Assembly (NCBI GenBank): GCA_009781425.1
Contig: WQYC01000011.1
Location: 1 to 64,000, forward strand
Source: Oscillospiraceae bacterium
Lineage (GTDB): Bacteria; Bacillota; Clostridia; Oscillospirales; Ruminococcaceae
Length of the DNA stretch: 64,000 nucleotides
Direction of reading: 5' to 3'
Shown here piece by piece: positions 40,787 to 48,152 of this stretch (position 1 is its first letter; each line of letters opens with the position of its first letter). The notes beneath the pieces are model-generated. The model made no database searches. It was not told where the DNA came from and was given only the letters and a program-made list of their open reading frames with translations. A program made the position numbers and the translations under genes.

Positions 40787-41705
40787 GTTTTTCAAATCCC
40801 AATTCCTGCGTTACTATAAAACGCGGTCTGAACTTTATTTCCTCGTAAATCTTGCTGATATAATATCCGATAATCCCGAGCCCGAGCATAATCACCGAGC
40901 CCGTAATTAAAACCAAAATAATAACCGTCGTGAAGCCCTCGGCGGAAACGCCGTTTAGGTACTGCACAATCGTGTTAACGCCGAGCCCGAGCGCGAAAAC
41001 AAAGAAGATTAAGCCGAGCACCGTCATTAACTGCATGGGAAAATAGGTAAAGCTCGTAAGGTTCGACAGTGCGAACTTGACTAATTTGCGGAAGCCCCAC
41101 TTGCTCTTGCCGTTTTCACGCTTTTGCACATCAAACTCAATCGCAGTGCGGTTAAAACCCACCCAGCTTGACAGCGCACGGAAAAACGTCAGCCGTTCGG
41201 GCATTTCGAGTAGCGCGTTTATAACCTTGCGGTCAAGCAGCTTGAAGTCGCTCGCCCGCGCCAAATCTATGTCGGAATTCGCTTTCATCGCGCTGTAGAA
41301 CATTTTCGCGAAGAGCTTGTAGAACAGATTTTCGTTTCCCCTTGTCCGCTTCACCGCTTCAACGACTTCAAAGCCTTGCTTCCATAATTTGCACATTTCG
41401 GGGATTAAAGCGGGCGGGTGCTGTAAATCGCAGTCGATAATGACTGCCGCTTCGCCCTTTGCGCGCTTCAGCCCTGCGAAAATCGCGCCTTCTTTCCCGA
41501 AGTTGCGGGAAAATCGCACGCCTTTTATGCAATCTTCTTCGGTTGACAGCACGGAAATTTCACGCCACGTCGCGTCTGTTGAGCCGTCGTCAACGAAAAT
41601 CAATTCATAATCAAGCTTTTCAGCGGTCAGAATCGAGCTTAAAACTCCCGCCGCTTTTCTTATGTTTTCTTCTTCGTTGTAGGCGGGAATGATTACTGAT
41701 AACAT
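40776..41705 (-). CDS. GT2 glycosyltransferase (CsbB/GtrB-like, dolichol/undecaprenyl-phosphate type)
   Basis: The 309-residue protein begins S-V-I-I-P-A-Y-N-E-E-E-N-I. GT-A motifs D-D-G-S-T-D, D-C-D-L-Q-H-P and R-A-S-D-F-K-L are present, followed by two membrane segments at about 230-255 and 270-290. This is the CsbB/GtrB class, which loads sugar onto undecaprenyl phosphate. The end overlaps the yfhO-like gene start by about 11 bp, a tight functional link. It probably supplies the donor for wall polymer glycosylation. Confidence 0.92.
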   Translation of the reverse strand: MLSVIIPAYNEEENIRKAAGVLSSILTAEKLDYELIFVDDGSTDATWREISVLSTEEDCIKGVRFSRNFGKEGAIFAGLKRAKGEAAVIIDCDLQHPPALIPEMCKLWKQGFEVVEAVKRTRGNENLFYKLFAKMFYSAMKANSDIDLARASDFKLLDRKVINALLEMPERLTFFRALSSWVGFNRTAIEFDVQKRENGKSKWGFRKLVKFALSNLTSFTYFPMQLMTVLGLIFFVFALGLGVNTIVQYLNGVSAEGFTTVIILVLITGSVIMLGLGIIGYYISKIYEEIKFRPRFIVTQELGFEKHEQ

Positions 41706-41713
41706 AGTTCACC

Positions 41714-41789
41714 AATTCATAATGCATAATGCATAATGCATAATTAGTTTTTAATTTAATTATGAATTATGAATTATGAATTATGCATT
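41714..41789. repeat. inverted pair of heptamer arrays (ATTCATA family)
   Basis: Left ATTCATAATGCATAATGCAT series (41714-41746), right TATGAATTATGAATTATG series (41758-41789), about 11 bp apart. The DUF4097-like stop codon touches the right edge. Confidence 0.87.
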
Positions 41790-42620
41790 TTACTGTATTG
41801 TTTCATTTCGTTTATAAAATTCAAGGTTTCCGCTGCTTGTCCGCACTGTAAACCTTAACGGGTTTGCGCCTGAAACTAAGTACATATCGCCCTCATGAGC
41901 GTGATATTCTCTGCGAAAAAAGTCTGATGTAAGCCTGCCTGTATCGGTCAGAAAAGTAAGATTAACAGCGGCTTTTTCGGGCATTGTAATGCGAACCTCG
42001 CCCGACTCGGCTTCAATTGCACAGGCGTCGGTAAAGTTCGCGAACTCCGCGTCAACACTGCCCTGCCGCGTGCTTACGGTAATCAGCCCTTCTATTCTGT
42101 GAAGCTTTATATCGCCCGAACGCGAGGTCGCGCTCATAAGCTCTGTGTAAATATTCTCGGCGTAAATCCCGCCTGAAGCCGTTGTCAGCTTGATTTCCCT
42201 GTAGGTCTCGCGCGGAAGCCAAACGGTCATTTTGTAGTTCAGAACATCGCGGCTGAACAGCGAAAGCGTGAAGTCCTCGACGCGGCTGATTTGAATTTCG
42301 TACTCGTCGTATTCGATAATCAGCGCGGTTTCGCCGATGTATTCAACGATGATTTTCTCGCCGCCATAGGTGTAAACCTCAAGAGGTATATCCGCCGCGT
42401 TAACGCTGATGAACAGCGAGGTTAACTCGATTTCCCGCCGCTCTCTGTGAACAGTTGAGCTCCAGCCGAACAGCGGCTCTGCAAACAACTGCATAAACAA
42501 AGCCAACACACCGCAAATTACTGCAAGGCAGGCGAAAATCCAAAACAGCTTAACAGCCGGTCTTGCTTTGTTTAAGCCTTTTATATGCATGAATCTTATG
42601 CGTTTTATTAAGTTTTTCAC
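41790..42620 (-). CDS. DUF4097-like beta-strand repeat protein with one membrane segment
   Basis: The 276-residue protein has one N-terminal membrane segment (about 22-48) followed by repeating short beta strands (I-K-L-T-T-A-S-G-G-I, then M-S-A-T-S-R-S-G-D-I and I-T-V-S-T-R-Q-G-S-V), the DUF4097 adhesin-like beta-helix pattern. Such proteins are usually controlled together with PspC/DUF1700 genes in Firmicutes. It overlaps the upstream small gene by four bases, so both are translated from one mRNA. Confidence 0.8.
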   Translation of the reverse strand: MKNLIKRIRFMHIKGLNKARPAVKLFWIFACLAVICGVLALFMQLFAEPLFGWSSTVHRERREIELTSLFISVNAADIPLEVYTYGGEKIIVEYIGETALIIEYDEYEIQISRVEDFTLSLFSRDVLNYKMTVWLPRETYREIKLTTASGGIYAENIYTELMSATSRSGDIKLHRIEGLITVSTRQGSVDAEFANFTDACAIEAESGEVRITMPEKAAVNLTFLTDTGRLTSDFFRREYHAHEGDMYLVSGANPLRFTVRTSSGNLEFYKRNETIQ

Positions 42621-42916
42621 GAGAAAATCTTCTCCACAGATGAATTAAAACGTCTGATTATTTTAGGGCAAAGAATGAAAAGCGCGGAAGCAATTGCGAG
42701 CGCGACAAAAACGCCGAAAAGCCCCGTAAACAGCATAGCGTGCGGCGCGAGGTCGGTTGCTATATTACGCAGAATCCCGACTATGCAGCCGAGCGCAATC
42801 AAAACCGAAAGCGAGCCCGTCGCCGATAAAACAATCACAAGCAGGACAGCCGCCGCAACCAAAAGCAATACAAAAACCGCTGATAGCACGGTTTTGACGA
42901 GCATGAAGCAATTCAC
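42617..42916 (-). CDS. small membrane protein, about 99 residues
   Basis: The start is GTG at 42916 with GAGGAG upstream. Three hydrophobic segments cover nearly the whole length. The family is not recognised. Cotranscribed with and overlapping the DUF4097-like gene, with a consensus promoter just upstream, so it may partner it. Confidence 0.68.
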   Translation of the reverse strand: MNCFMLVKTVLSAVFVLLLVAAAVLLVIVLSATGSLSVLIALGCIVGILRNIATDLAPHAMLFTGLFGVFVALAIASALFILCPKIIRRFNSSVEKIFS

Positions 42917-42943
42917 AATACACGTCTCCTCATTATTGCTTTT

Positions 42944-42973
42944 ATTATACTATATTTTAATGGGGTTTGTCAA
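42944..42973 (-). promoter_or_regulatory. sigma-A-like promoter of the small membrane/DUF4097 pair
   Basis: TTGACA (42968-42973) and TATAAT (42944-42949) on the minus strand are 18 bp apart, both perfect consensus hexamers, about 28 bp before the GTG start. Confidence 0.75.
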
Positions 42974-42978
42974 GTAGG

Positions 42979-44163
42979 CTACATCCGCAACGCGTCAATC
43001 GGCTTCATGTTCGCGGCTTTGAGCGCGGGGTAAACCCCGAACAGCCCGCCGAGCAACAGCGAAAACAATACAGGTGACAGGAAACGCCAGGCATTGAACT
43101 CAAACATAATGCCGAGAATTCCGCTCCCTGCGAGCGAAACCAACAACGCCGCTACGCTTCCCGCCGCACTGCCGAATAGTGCAATCAGCGCGCTCTCGGA
43201 CAGGAATTCCCGCATTATATCGAAGTTGCAGGCACCTACGGACTTCTTGATTCCTATTTCCCGCGTGCGCTCGTTTACGCTGACAAGCATAGTCGTCATG
43301 ACCGTTAAGCCTGCGACAAACAGCGAAATCCCTGCGATTACCGACAGCGCGAAGGTCACTGTTCCCATTATGCCCTGCAGTTGATTTTTCTGCTGTAATA
43401 AATTCGACGCGATTAAGTCCTGCTCTGTGTTTAAGCCGCCAAGCTTGGCTTCAATCCGCTCGGTCGTAGCCGGCTGAACGCTGTCAGCCTCGGGCGTTAA
43501 AAGCACTGCGATTTTGTCATAGGTTTCCCGCCCTGTAAGGCTTTGCATAGTCGAAAACGGCAGGTAAACAAAGTCGGGGATAATCCCCGCAAGTGCAGAT
43601 TGAAGCACGCTCAGCCCCGAATTAGCCACGCCGACAATCTCAAACTCGCGGTATTCACCGCCGACGAGCAGGCTTATATTTTTGCCGACAATATTACTTC
43701 TGCCGTAGGTTTTGAGCGCGATTTCCTCGTCGATTACGCAGACGAAGGCGTTTGAAATTATATCCCGTGCGTCAATCAGCCGCCCGTGCAAAGGGTTCAG
43801 CGAGATGATTTCCCGCGCATCGCTGTTAATTCCCCAAACCAAGCAAGACAGATTTTTTTGCAGAATTTCCGCCCGCCCGTTAGCGGACATCAGCGGCATA
43901 GCCTTGTCTACGCCTGTGATTGCGCCGAGCGCGATTATGTCGCTGTCGTCAAGGTTTGCGGCTGTGTTCGTCTGCCGCGACTGCACTAAAACCGTGTTGA
44001 TTCCCATGTTTTCTAAGATTTCTGAGACCTGCCCTGCGCCTGTCGCGCTGATTTGTGAAATCAGCGCGACTGCGAACGCACCGACGGCAATCCCTGTCAT
44101 AGTCAGGGCTGAGCGGGTTTTACTGCGGAGGATATTTTTGAGTGCGGATTTGTTTATGAGCAT
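42979..44163 (-). CDS. MacB/FtsX-type ABC transporter permease
   Basis: The 394-residue protein has an N-terminal membrane segment (residues about 18-40), a MacB-type extracytoplasmic domain (residues 45-260) and three C-terminal membrane segments. FtsX-family consensus in the second membrane part (T-M-L-V-S-V-N-E-R-T-R-E-I-G-I-K-K-S-V-G-A) is present. It probably acts with the fusion protein just upstream and the ATPase coded on the opposite strand to export a peptide, lipid or drug. Confidence 0.88.
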   Translation of the reverse strand: MLINKSALKNILRSKTRSALTMTGIAVGAFAVALISQISATGAGQVSEILENMGINTVLVQSRQTNTAANLDDSDIIALGAITGVDKAMPLMSANGRAEILQKNLSCLVWGINSDAREIISLNPLHGRLIDARDIISNAFVCVIDEEIALKTYGRSNIVGKNISLLVGGEYREFEIVGVANSGLSVLQSALAGIIPDFVYLPFSTMQSLTGRETYDKIAVLLTPEADSVQPATTERIEAKLGGLNTEQDLIASNLLQQKNQLQGIMGTVTFALSVIAGISLFVAGLTVMTTMLVSVNERTREIGIKKSVGACNFDIMREFLSESALIALFGSAAGSVAALLVSLAGSGILGIMFEFNAWRFLSPVLFSLLLGGLFGVYPALKAANMKPIDALRM

Positions 44164-44843
44164 TAAGATTCCATCGCTTTCACCAGCATATTTTCCGAAT
44201 AGCGTTCCGGTCTGACAATCAATTCATCGCCCTCGCGAATCCCCGCGAGCAGCTCCGCGCCCTCCGCGAGCTCGATTCCCGTGAGAATATCGCGCCTAAG
44301 CGCAGTATTCCCCGCCAAAATAAAAACATATTCGCCGCGCTTGTCTTGATTAATCGCGCTGTACGGCACGATTAGCATTTCCCGCGACTCGCCCACGTTA
44401 ATCACGGCTTCTGCAGTGTATCCCGCACGTATAAACTCGTCGGGGTTGACAGCTATTTCGTCTATGTTATTGAGCTCAAGAATCACGTCCACGACCGTTT
44501 CTGTTATGCCGCCGATTTCCTGCTGACGGGCGAAGTCTGCGATTTCCAAAACCTCGGCAGTGTAGATTCCATCGCCGATTGCCGCGCCGTAAAGCTCGGC
44601 AGGTTGACGGATTTTCACGGCGTTAATATCCCCCTCGCGGACGGCGGCAGAGAGGAAAAAGGTGTCCCCCGCGCTGTAAATTATTCCCGCGCCTCGGACT
44701 ACCTCGCAATGACTTACGACGCTCGGGAAAGTTGTTTCAACCTCGGGTAGCATATTAAAGGTTGCCTGCGGCGCAATCACCGCCGCCCATGCGCCTGCTG
44801 TAACAAAAATGCCGAGAAACGCCCATTTGATGTATTTTTTCAT
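44163..44843 (-). CDS. short membrane-fusion protein of the MacA/HlyD type
   Basis: The protein has about 226 residues; ATG at 44841-44843 has GGGGGTG upstream. One N-terminal membrane segment (residues 5-25) is followed by a beta-rich domain (lipoyl/barrel-like). It is shorter than usual MacA and the coiled-coil hairpin is missing or very short, so it may be minimal. It touches the permease gene (TAATG), which suggests a common complex. Confidence 0.75.
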   Translation of the reverse strand: MKKYIKWAFLGIFVTAGAWAAVIAPQATFNMLPEVETTFPSVVSHCEVVRGAGIIYSAGDTFFLSAAVREGDINAVKIRQPAELYGAAIGDGIYTAEVLEIADFARQQEIGGITETVVDVILELNNIDEIAVNPDEFIRAGYTAEAVINVGESREMLIVPYSAINQDKRGEYVFILAGNTALRRDILTGIELAEGAELLAGIREGDELIVRPERYSENMLVKAMES

Positions 44844-44956
44844 GTAATTCACCCCCATATAATAATTATTTTGGCTAAATTTTCCCGAAATATTATGCGG
44901 ATAATAAAAAATTTTCCGTTAATAATATGTATGAAAATGTAGTTTGAGGAGATTTT

Positions 44957-45127
44957 ATGAATTTGATTATATGCAACGAAGCCTGCCGCCATCAGCAGGA
45001 CGGCTACTGCGCTCTTGAGGGGAGCTCGCAGATTACCAACGCGCTGGCGTCGCCCTGCTGTTATTACGAGCAAACAAAACCAACATTAAAAGGAAAAACA
45101 GATGATAAAAATTCGCGATATATATAA
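44957..45127 (+). CDS. small Cys-rich protein (Clostridia 56-residue family)
   Basis: Starts M-N-L-I-I-C-N-E-A-C-R-H-Q-Q-D-G-Y-C at ATG 44957 with GAGGAG upstream. Cysteines 6, 10, 18, 34 and 35 and the Q-D-G-Y-C motif match a small protein seen in many Clostridia, often mis-annotated as a hydroxymyristoyl-ACP dehydratase. It probably binds a metal. The 3' end overlaps the ABC ATPase start by 26 bp in another frame. Its short length hides it from length-limited gene callers. Confidence 0.75.
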   Translation: MNLIICNEACRHQQDGYCALEGSSQITNALASPCCYYEQTKPTLKGKTDDKNSRYI

Positions 45128-45761
45128 AAGGTACACGATGGGAGACGGCATAATCGCCGCCCTTGACCGAGTAAATCTCGATATAAAGGGCGGCGAATTC
45201 GTTTCGATTACGGGCGCGAGCGGCTCGGGCAAAACCACGCTGATGAACATATTGGGCTGTTTAGACTCGCCGACGGACGGAAGCTATATCTTAGACGGCG
45301 AGGACGTTTCGCGTATGTCGAAGCGGCGTTTAGCCCGCGTGCGCAACCTTAAAATCGGCTTCGTTTTTCAGGGCTTCAACCTTATTCCCGCGCTGACCGC
45401 CCGCGAAAACGTGCTTCTGCCGCTGATTTACAGAAAAACGCCCGCCAGACTTCGCGAGAAGTTAGCGGACGAGGCATTAGAAATCGTTGGTTTAAGCAAA
45501 CGCGCGAATCACCGACCGAATCAGCTTTCGGGCGGACAGCAGCAGCGAGTCGCAATCGCGCGGGCTATCGCGGCGAAGCCGCCGCTGATTCTTGCGGACG
45601 AGCCCTGCGGAAGCTTAGACAGCAAAACAGGCGCGGATATAATGAAAACCCTGCGCGGCTTAAACGAGGCAGGGCGCACGGTTGTGCTGATTACGCATGA
45701 TGAGCGGGCGGCGGAAATGGCGGATAAAATCATACGGATTTCGGACGGGAGAATAGTTTAG
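45102..45761 (+). CDS. ABC transporter ATP-binding protein, LolD/MacB type
   Basis: The 219-residue protein has Walker A (G-A-S-G-S-G-K-T-T), Q loop, signature L-S-G-G-Q-Q-Q, Walker B (L-I-L-A-D-E-P) and H loop. It is of the class that pairs with FtsX-type permeases, which fits the adjacent permease and fusion genes even though they are transcribed divergently from it. The start overlaps the Cys-rich small gene. A strong terminator directly follows. Confidence 0.92.
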   Translation: MIKIRDIYKRYTMGDGIIAALDRVNLDIKGGEFVSITGASGSGKTTLMNILGCLDSPTDGSYILDGEDVSRMSKRRLARVRNLKIGFVFQGFNLIPALTARENVLLPLIYRKTPARLREKLADEALEIVGLSKRANHRPNQLSGGQQQRVAIARAIAAKPPLILADEPCGSLDSKTGADIMKTLRGLNEAGRTVVLITHDERAAEMADKIIRISDGRIV

Positions 45762-45780
45762 GGGCGGTTAAACCGCCCCT
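45761..45780 (+). terminator. rho-independent hairpin after the ABC ATPase
   Basis: GGGGCGGTT / AACCGCCCC with almost no loop, overlapping the stop codon. Followed by TTATAATTT, so the T tract is weak. Confidence 0.55.
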
Positions 45781-45790
45781 TATAATTTAC

Positions 45791-46000
45791 TTACGCAAAC
45801 TTCAGCCTTCCTCTCGGCTGTGGAATTTCCCGTCCTATGCTCTTAGCTGTTTCGAGCCATTCGTTAATGATTACTTCTACGTTTTTTAAGGCTTCTGAAG
45901 GGGTTTCGCCGTCAGAGCTACAGCCTGCAAGCTCGGGAACCTCCGCTATAAACGCGCTGTCTTCCTCGCTCCAGTAAAGAATAATTTCGTATTTATGCAT
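45791..46000 (-). CDS. hicB: HicB-type antitoxin
   Basis: The 69-residue protein begins M-H-K-Y-E-I-I-L-Y-W-S-E-E-D-S-A-F-I-A-E-V-P-E-L-A-G-C, the HicB partial RNase H-like fold, with G-E-T-P-S-E-A-L-K-N helix. It is the antitoxin that binds HicA. The start overlaps the end of hicA (about 8 bp), with toxin first. It lacks an obvious DNA-binding domain, so operator binding would need another protein. Confidence 0.87.
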   Translation of the reverse strand: MHKYEIILYWSEEDSAFIAEVPELAGCSSDGETPSEALKNVEVIINEWLETAKSIGREIPQPRGRLKFA

Positions 46001-46253
46001 CACCGCAGCCTCCTAACTTATACTTTATAATTATGTTGCTTACGTCTTTTACCTGATATGGTTTAGCTTTACCGTTTTTTGATTGTATATTAATGATTTC
46101 TTCAACGCCGTCTTTATAAAATATATGATGACTTCCTTTAATTCTTTGGTTGAATCCAAGGCTTGCGATTAAATTACACAATTCGTCAAATTGTATGTTT
46201 TTATCACTTGTACCGCTTAGTATTTTAGATATGAATTTACCACGCTGACCCAT
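45993..46253 (-). CDS. hicA: HicA-type mRNA interferase toxin
   Basis: The 86-residue protein has the double-stranded RNA-binding-like fold motif G-S-H-H-I-F-Y with the catalytic His, plus V-K-D-V-S-N-I-I. It cleaves mRNA when freed from HicB. The N-terminus is about 20 residues longer than the minimal toxin. Both genes are intact, so the pair may work. Confidence 0.85.
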   Translation of the reverse strand: MGQRGKFISKILSGTSDKNIQFDELCNLIASLGFNQRIKGSHHIFYKDGVEEIINIQSKNGKAKPYQVKDVSNIIIKYKLGGCGDA

Positions 46254-46308
46254 TTATACCGCCATCCTTTTATATTCAATTCCTATTCTTCCGTTGCCCG
46301 TTTATGTA

Positions 46309-46890
46309 TTAAGGTATCCTAATATTATTATCAAACTCAATCAGCGTTTCCGCCGCTAATCCTACCTTATTCGCTGACCATGCGTTGAAGTCAATCTCGT
46401 AGTACTTGGTGATTCTTTCCCGCGTTGTAAAATCGCTCGTGCGGACAAGCTCGTTGAACTCCGCAATGTCAGCTTCATATTGCTCCATCGCTTCTTCAAA
46501 CGCGCTGAACGGAGCTTTCCCCTCTTCAAACTCGCGGAAATACAGATAATGCCCGACCTCAAAGCGCAGAACAAACCTGAACTTCCTTTGCAGCTTTATA
46601 GACATTCCCTCGTTGTGCTTGACATAAGCCTTGATTTTATCGGTCATTACAGCGAGCTCGGCAGTTTCTATTTTTGACAAGCCGTTGTCGTCTATAATTT
46701 TAACCCGCAAATCAAAAACATCTACAGGGAGGTCTTTGTTGAACTTTCTCCTGTATTTTATGTCATCTAAGAAAACCAAATCTAAGTTTTTGATTTCAAA
46801 TTCGCGCGATATATTTTCAAATTCACGCATAATCGCTTCGACAATGCGTTCATATGCCGCTTCCATCTGCGCCATTTGGTTAATATCCAT
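46309..46890 (-). CDS. hypothetical 193-residue protein
   Basis: The protein is charged and mostly alpha-helical, without membrane segments. A basic stretch (A-Y-V-K-H-N-E-G-M-S-I-K-L-Q-R-K-F-R) lies in the middle. No family is recognised. It has its own consensus promoter upstream and is flanked by toxin-antitoxin genes, so a role in stress or defence is possible but unproven. Confidence 0.7.
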   Translation of the reverse strand: MDINQMAQMEAAYERIVEAIMREFENISREFEIKNLDLVFLDDIKYRRKFNKDLPVDVFDLRVKIIDDNGLSKIETAELAVMTDKIKAYVKHNEGMSIKLQRKFRFVLRFEVGHYLYFREFEEGKAPFSAFEEAMEQYEADIAEFNELVRTSDFTTRERITKYYEIDFNAWSANKVGLAAETLIEFDNNIRIP

Positions 46891-46919
46891 AAAAACCTCA
46901 CAAAAACATACTTATATTC

Positions 46920-46948
46920 ATGATACATTATATAATTCGTATTGTCAA
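46920..46948 (-). promoter_or_regulatory. sigma-A-like promoter of the 193-residue gene
   Basis: TTGACA (46943-46948) and TATCAT (46920-46925) on the minus strand, 17 bp apart, about 30 bp before the start. Confidence 0.6.
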
Positions 46949-46982
46949 GACATTCGGTGAAATTATACAAAAAAGCGAGAGG

Positions 46983-47162
46983 TTATTCAAATATTTTTAA
47001 TTCGGGAATTTTTTCAGCTATGTAATCAAAATCGCGGTCATTGTGTAGCAGCGCCTCCGCGCGCATGGCTTTGTAGTCATAATTATCCGCAATTAACTGT
47101 TCATCGCTGTTAAAAAGGTCATACAAATCTTCTTGTTTATCTTTAGGTTTTATTGTTTTCAT
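46983..47162 (-). pseudogene. probable truncated VapC/PIN fusion remnant
   Basis: About 59 residues. The C-terminal part (A-L-L-H-N-D-R-D-F-D-Y-I-A-E) is a good match to the last helix and strand of PIN-domain toxins. The first 35 residues are unlike any PIN core and could be a leftover antitoxin end or unrelated. AAGGAGG lies upstream of ATG 47160-47162. It cannot be an active nuclease. Confidence 0.6.
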
Positions 47163-47225
47163 AATCATAACCCTCCTTAACAATTATACCGCAAATAATC
47201 AAAGAAGTCAACAAATCGAAAGCGG

Positions 47226-47408
47226 CTAAGCTTTTTCGTTTTCTTCTTTATAATTATCCAAAGCATATTCACAGCATTGCAAAACAAGCGAGTTAAAAGA
47301 AACGCCATATTTTTCTTTAAACGCCATCATTCTTTCAAGTAATTCCTCGTTAAACCTTATTGGTTTCAAGATGTTTGGCTCTCTATATTTTTTATTAATC
47401 TTAAACAT
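47226..47408 (-). CDS. ribbon-helix-helix (CopG/Arc-like) protein, possible orphan antitoxin
   Basis: The protein has 60 residues with the beta strand N-I-L-K-P-I-R-F-N-E-E-L and helix-loop-helix (L-L-E-R-M-M-A-F-K-E-K-Y-G-V-S-F-N-S-L-V-L-Q). This is an Arc-type DNA-binding fold. It is 63 bp upstream of the PIN remnant, so it may be what remains of the antitoxin. The gap to the divergent XRE gene is 108 bp. Confidence 0.7.
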   Translation of the reverse strand: MFKINKKYREPNILKPIRFNEELLERMMAFKEKYGVSFNSLVLQCCEYALDNYKEENEKA

Positions 47409-47516
47409 TTATTTTCACCTCCTGCTATATTGACAATATAACATATTTATGATATTATTTATATTATATATTAATGCTATCTTTTTATGTTATCTTTTTG
47501 TGGGAAGGTAAAAACT

Positions 47517-47747
47517 ATGAACATACAAAAGCAGGGTGACGAATTGCTTGTTTTAATGGGGAGCATGGTGAGAGAGAAAAGGTTAGAACGGGGTTTATCT
47601 TTAAAAGAGCTTGCGGGAAAAGCTGATATTAAAGTTAATTTATTATCTGAAATTGAAGAAGGCAGAAAAGGAATGTCGATTGAAATTTTCTTTAAAATAA
47701 AACAAGCATTAGATGTTTCGTTCGGGTTTTTATTTGGCGAAGATTAA
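47517..47747 (+). CDS. XRE-family helix-turn-helix protein
   Basis: About 76 residues starting at ATG 47517, with GGGAAGG upstream. The HTH R-L-E-R-G-L-S-L-K-E-L-A-G-K-A-D-I-K-V-N-L-L-S-E-I-E is well formed. It is divergent from the RHH gene, so the two might share control sites. No partner gene is adjacent on the same strand. Confidence 0.8.
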   Translation: MNIQKQGDELLVLMGSMVREKRLERGLSLKELAGKADIKVNLLSEIEEGRKGMSIEIFFKIKQALDVSFGFLFGED

Positions 47748-47751
47748 AAAA

Positions 47752-47775
47752 GCGAGAGGGTTAATTCCCTCTCGC
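47752..47775 (+). terminator. rho-independent terminator of the XRE gene
   Basis: GCGAGAGGG / CCCTCTCGC hairpin, loop TTAATT, followed by CTTTTGG. It lies inside the end of the Asn-rich gene on the other strand. Confidence 0.75.
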
Positions 47776-47910
47776 CTTTTGGTTCTGCTGTGTATTTTGT
47801 TTTTCGGGCGCGTCTGCCTGCTTGTTTGCGTTATTAGCGTTGTTGCGGTTTTCGGCGTTATTGTTATTATTGCCGCCTTTGTTGTTGCCGCCCTTGTTCT
47901 TCTTAGCCAT
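47761..47910 (-). CDS. small Asn-rich protein, 49 residues
   Basis: The start is ATG at 47908-47910 with AAGGAG six bases upstream. Sequence M-A-K-K-N-K-G-G-N-N-K-G-G-N-N-N-N-N-A-E-N has more than 35 per cent Asn and is likely disordered. It resembles small Asn/Lys-rich proteins common in spore-forming Clostridia, but the function is unknown. The last codons form one arm of the plus-strand terminator. Confidence 0.65.
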   Translation of the reverse strand: MAKKNKGGNNKGGNNNNNAENRNNANNANKQADAPEKQNTQQNQKARGN

Positions 47911-47930
47911 ACGTTTCTCCTTGTTTAAAC

Positions 47931-47973
47931 AAAAATAGTTTCAAGCAAATGAAACCTGCTTAAAACTATTTTT
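47931..47973 (-). terminator. hairpin terminator after the 51-residue membrane protein
   Basis: AAAAATAGTTTTAAGC / GCTTGAAACTATTTTTG on the minus strand, loop about 11, ending in a T run. It closes the four-gene minus-strand cluster at 48.0-49.7 kb. Confidence 0.75.
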
Positions 47974-47996
47974 ACCGTAATTTTCAAAATTATTCA

Positions 47997-48152
47997 TCAA
48001 AACAAAAATACATACGCAATCGCCAGCACAAGCGGCAGCTCCGCGCCCTCGTACAGCAGAACTATAAGCAGCAACGCCATCAGCATTAAATCCTTGTCGC
48101 TGAGAATCGCGTCAATACTTAATTTGCTTAGTTTTTTTTGAAGTCTTTCCAT
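47997..48152 (-). CDS. small membrane protein, 51 residues
   Basis: M-E-R-L-Q-K-K-L-S-K-L start at ATG 48150-48152; two C-terminal hydrophobic segments (L-M-L-M-A-L-L-L-I-V-L-L, then L-P-L-V-L-A-I-A-Y-V-F-L-F). It overlaps the upstream gene by 25 bp. Function unknown; a role at the membrane with the neighbouring proteins is suggested by the cluster. Confidence 0.65.
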   Translation of the reverse strand: MERLQKKLSKLSIDAILSDKDLMLMALLLIVLLYEGAELPLVLAIAYVFLF

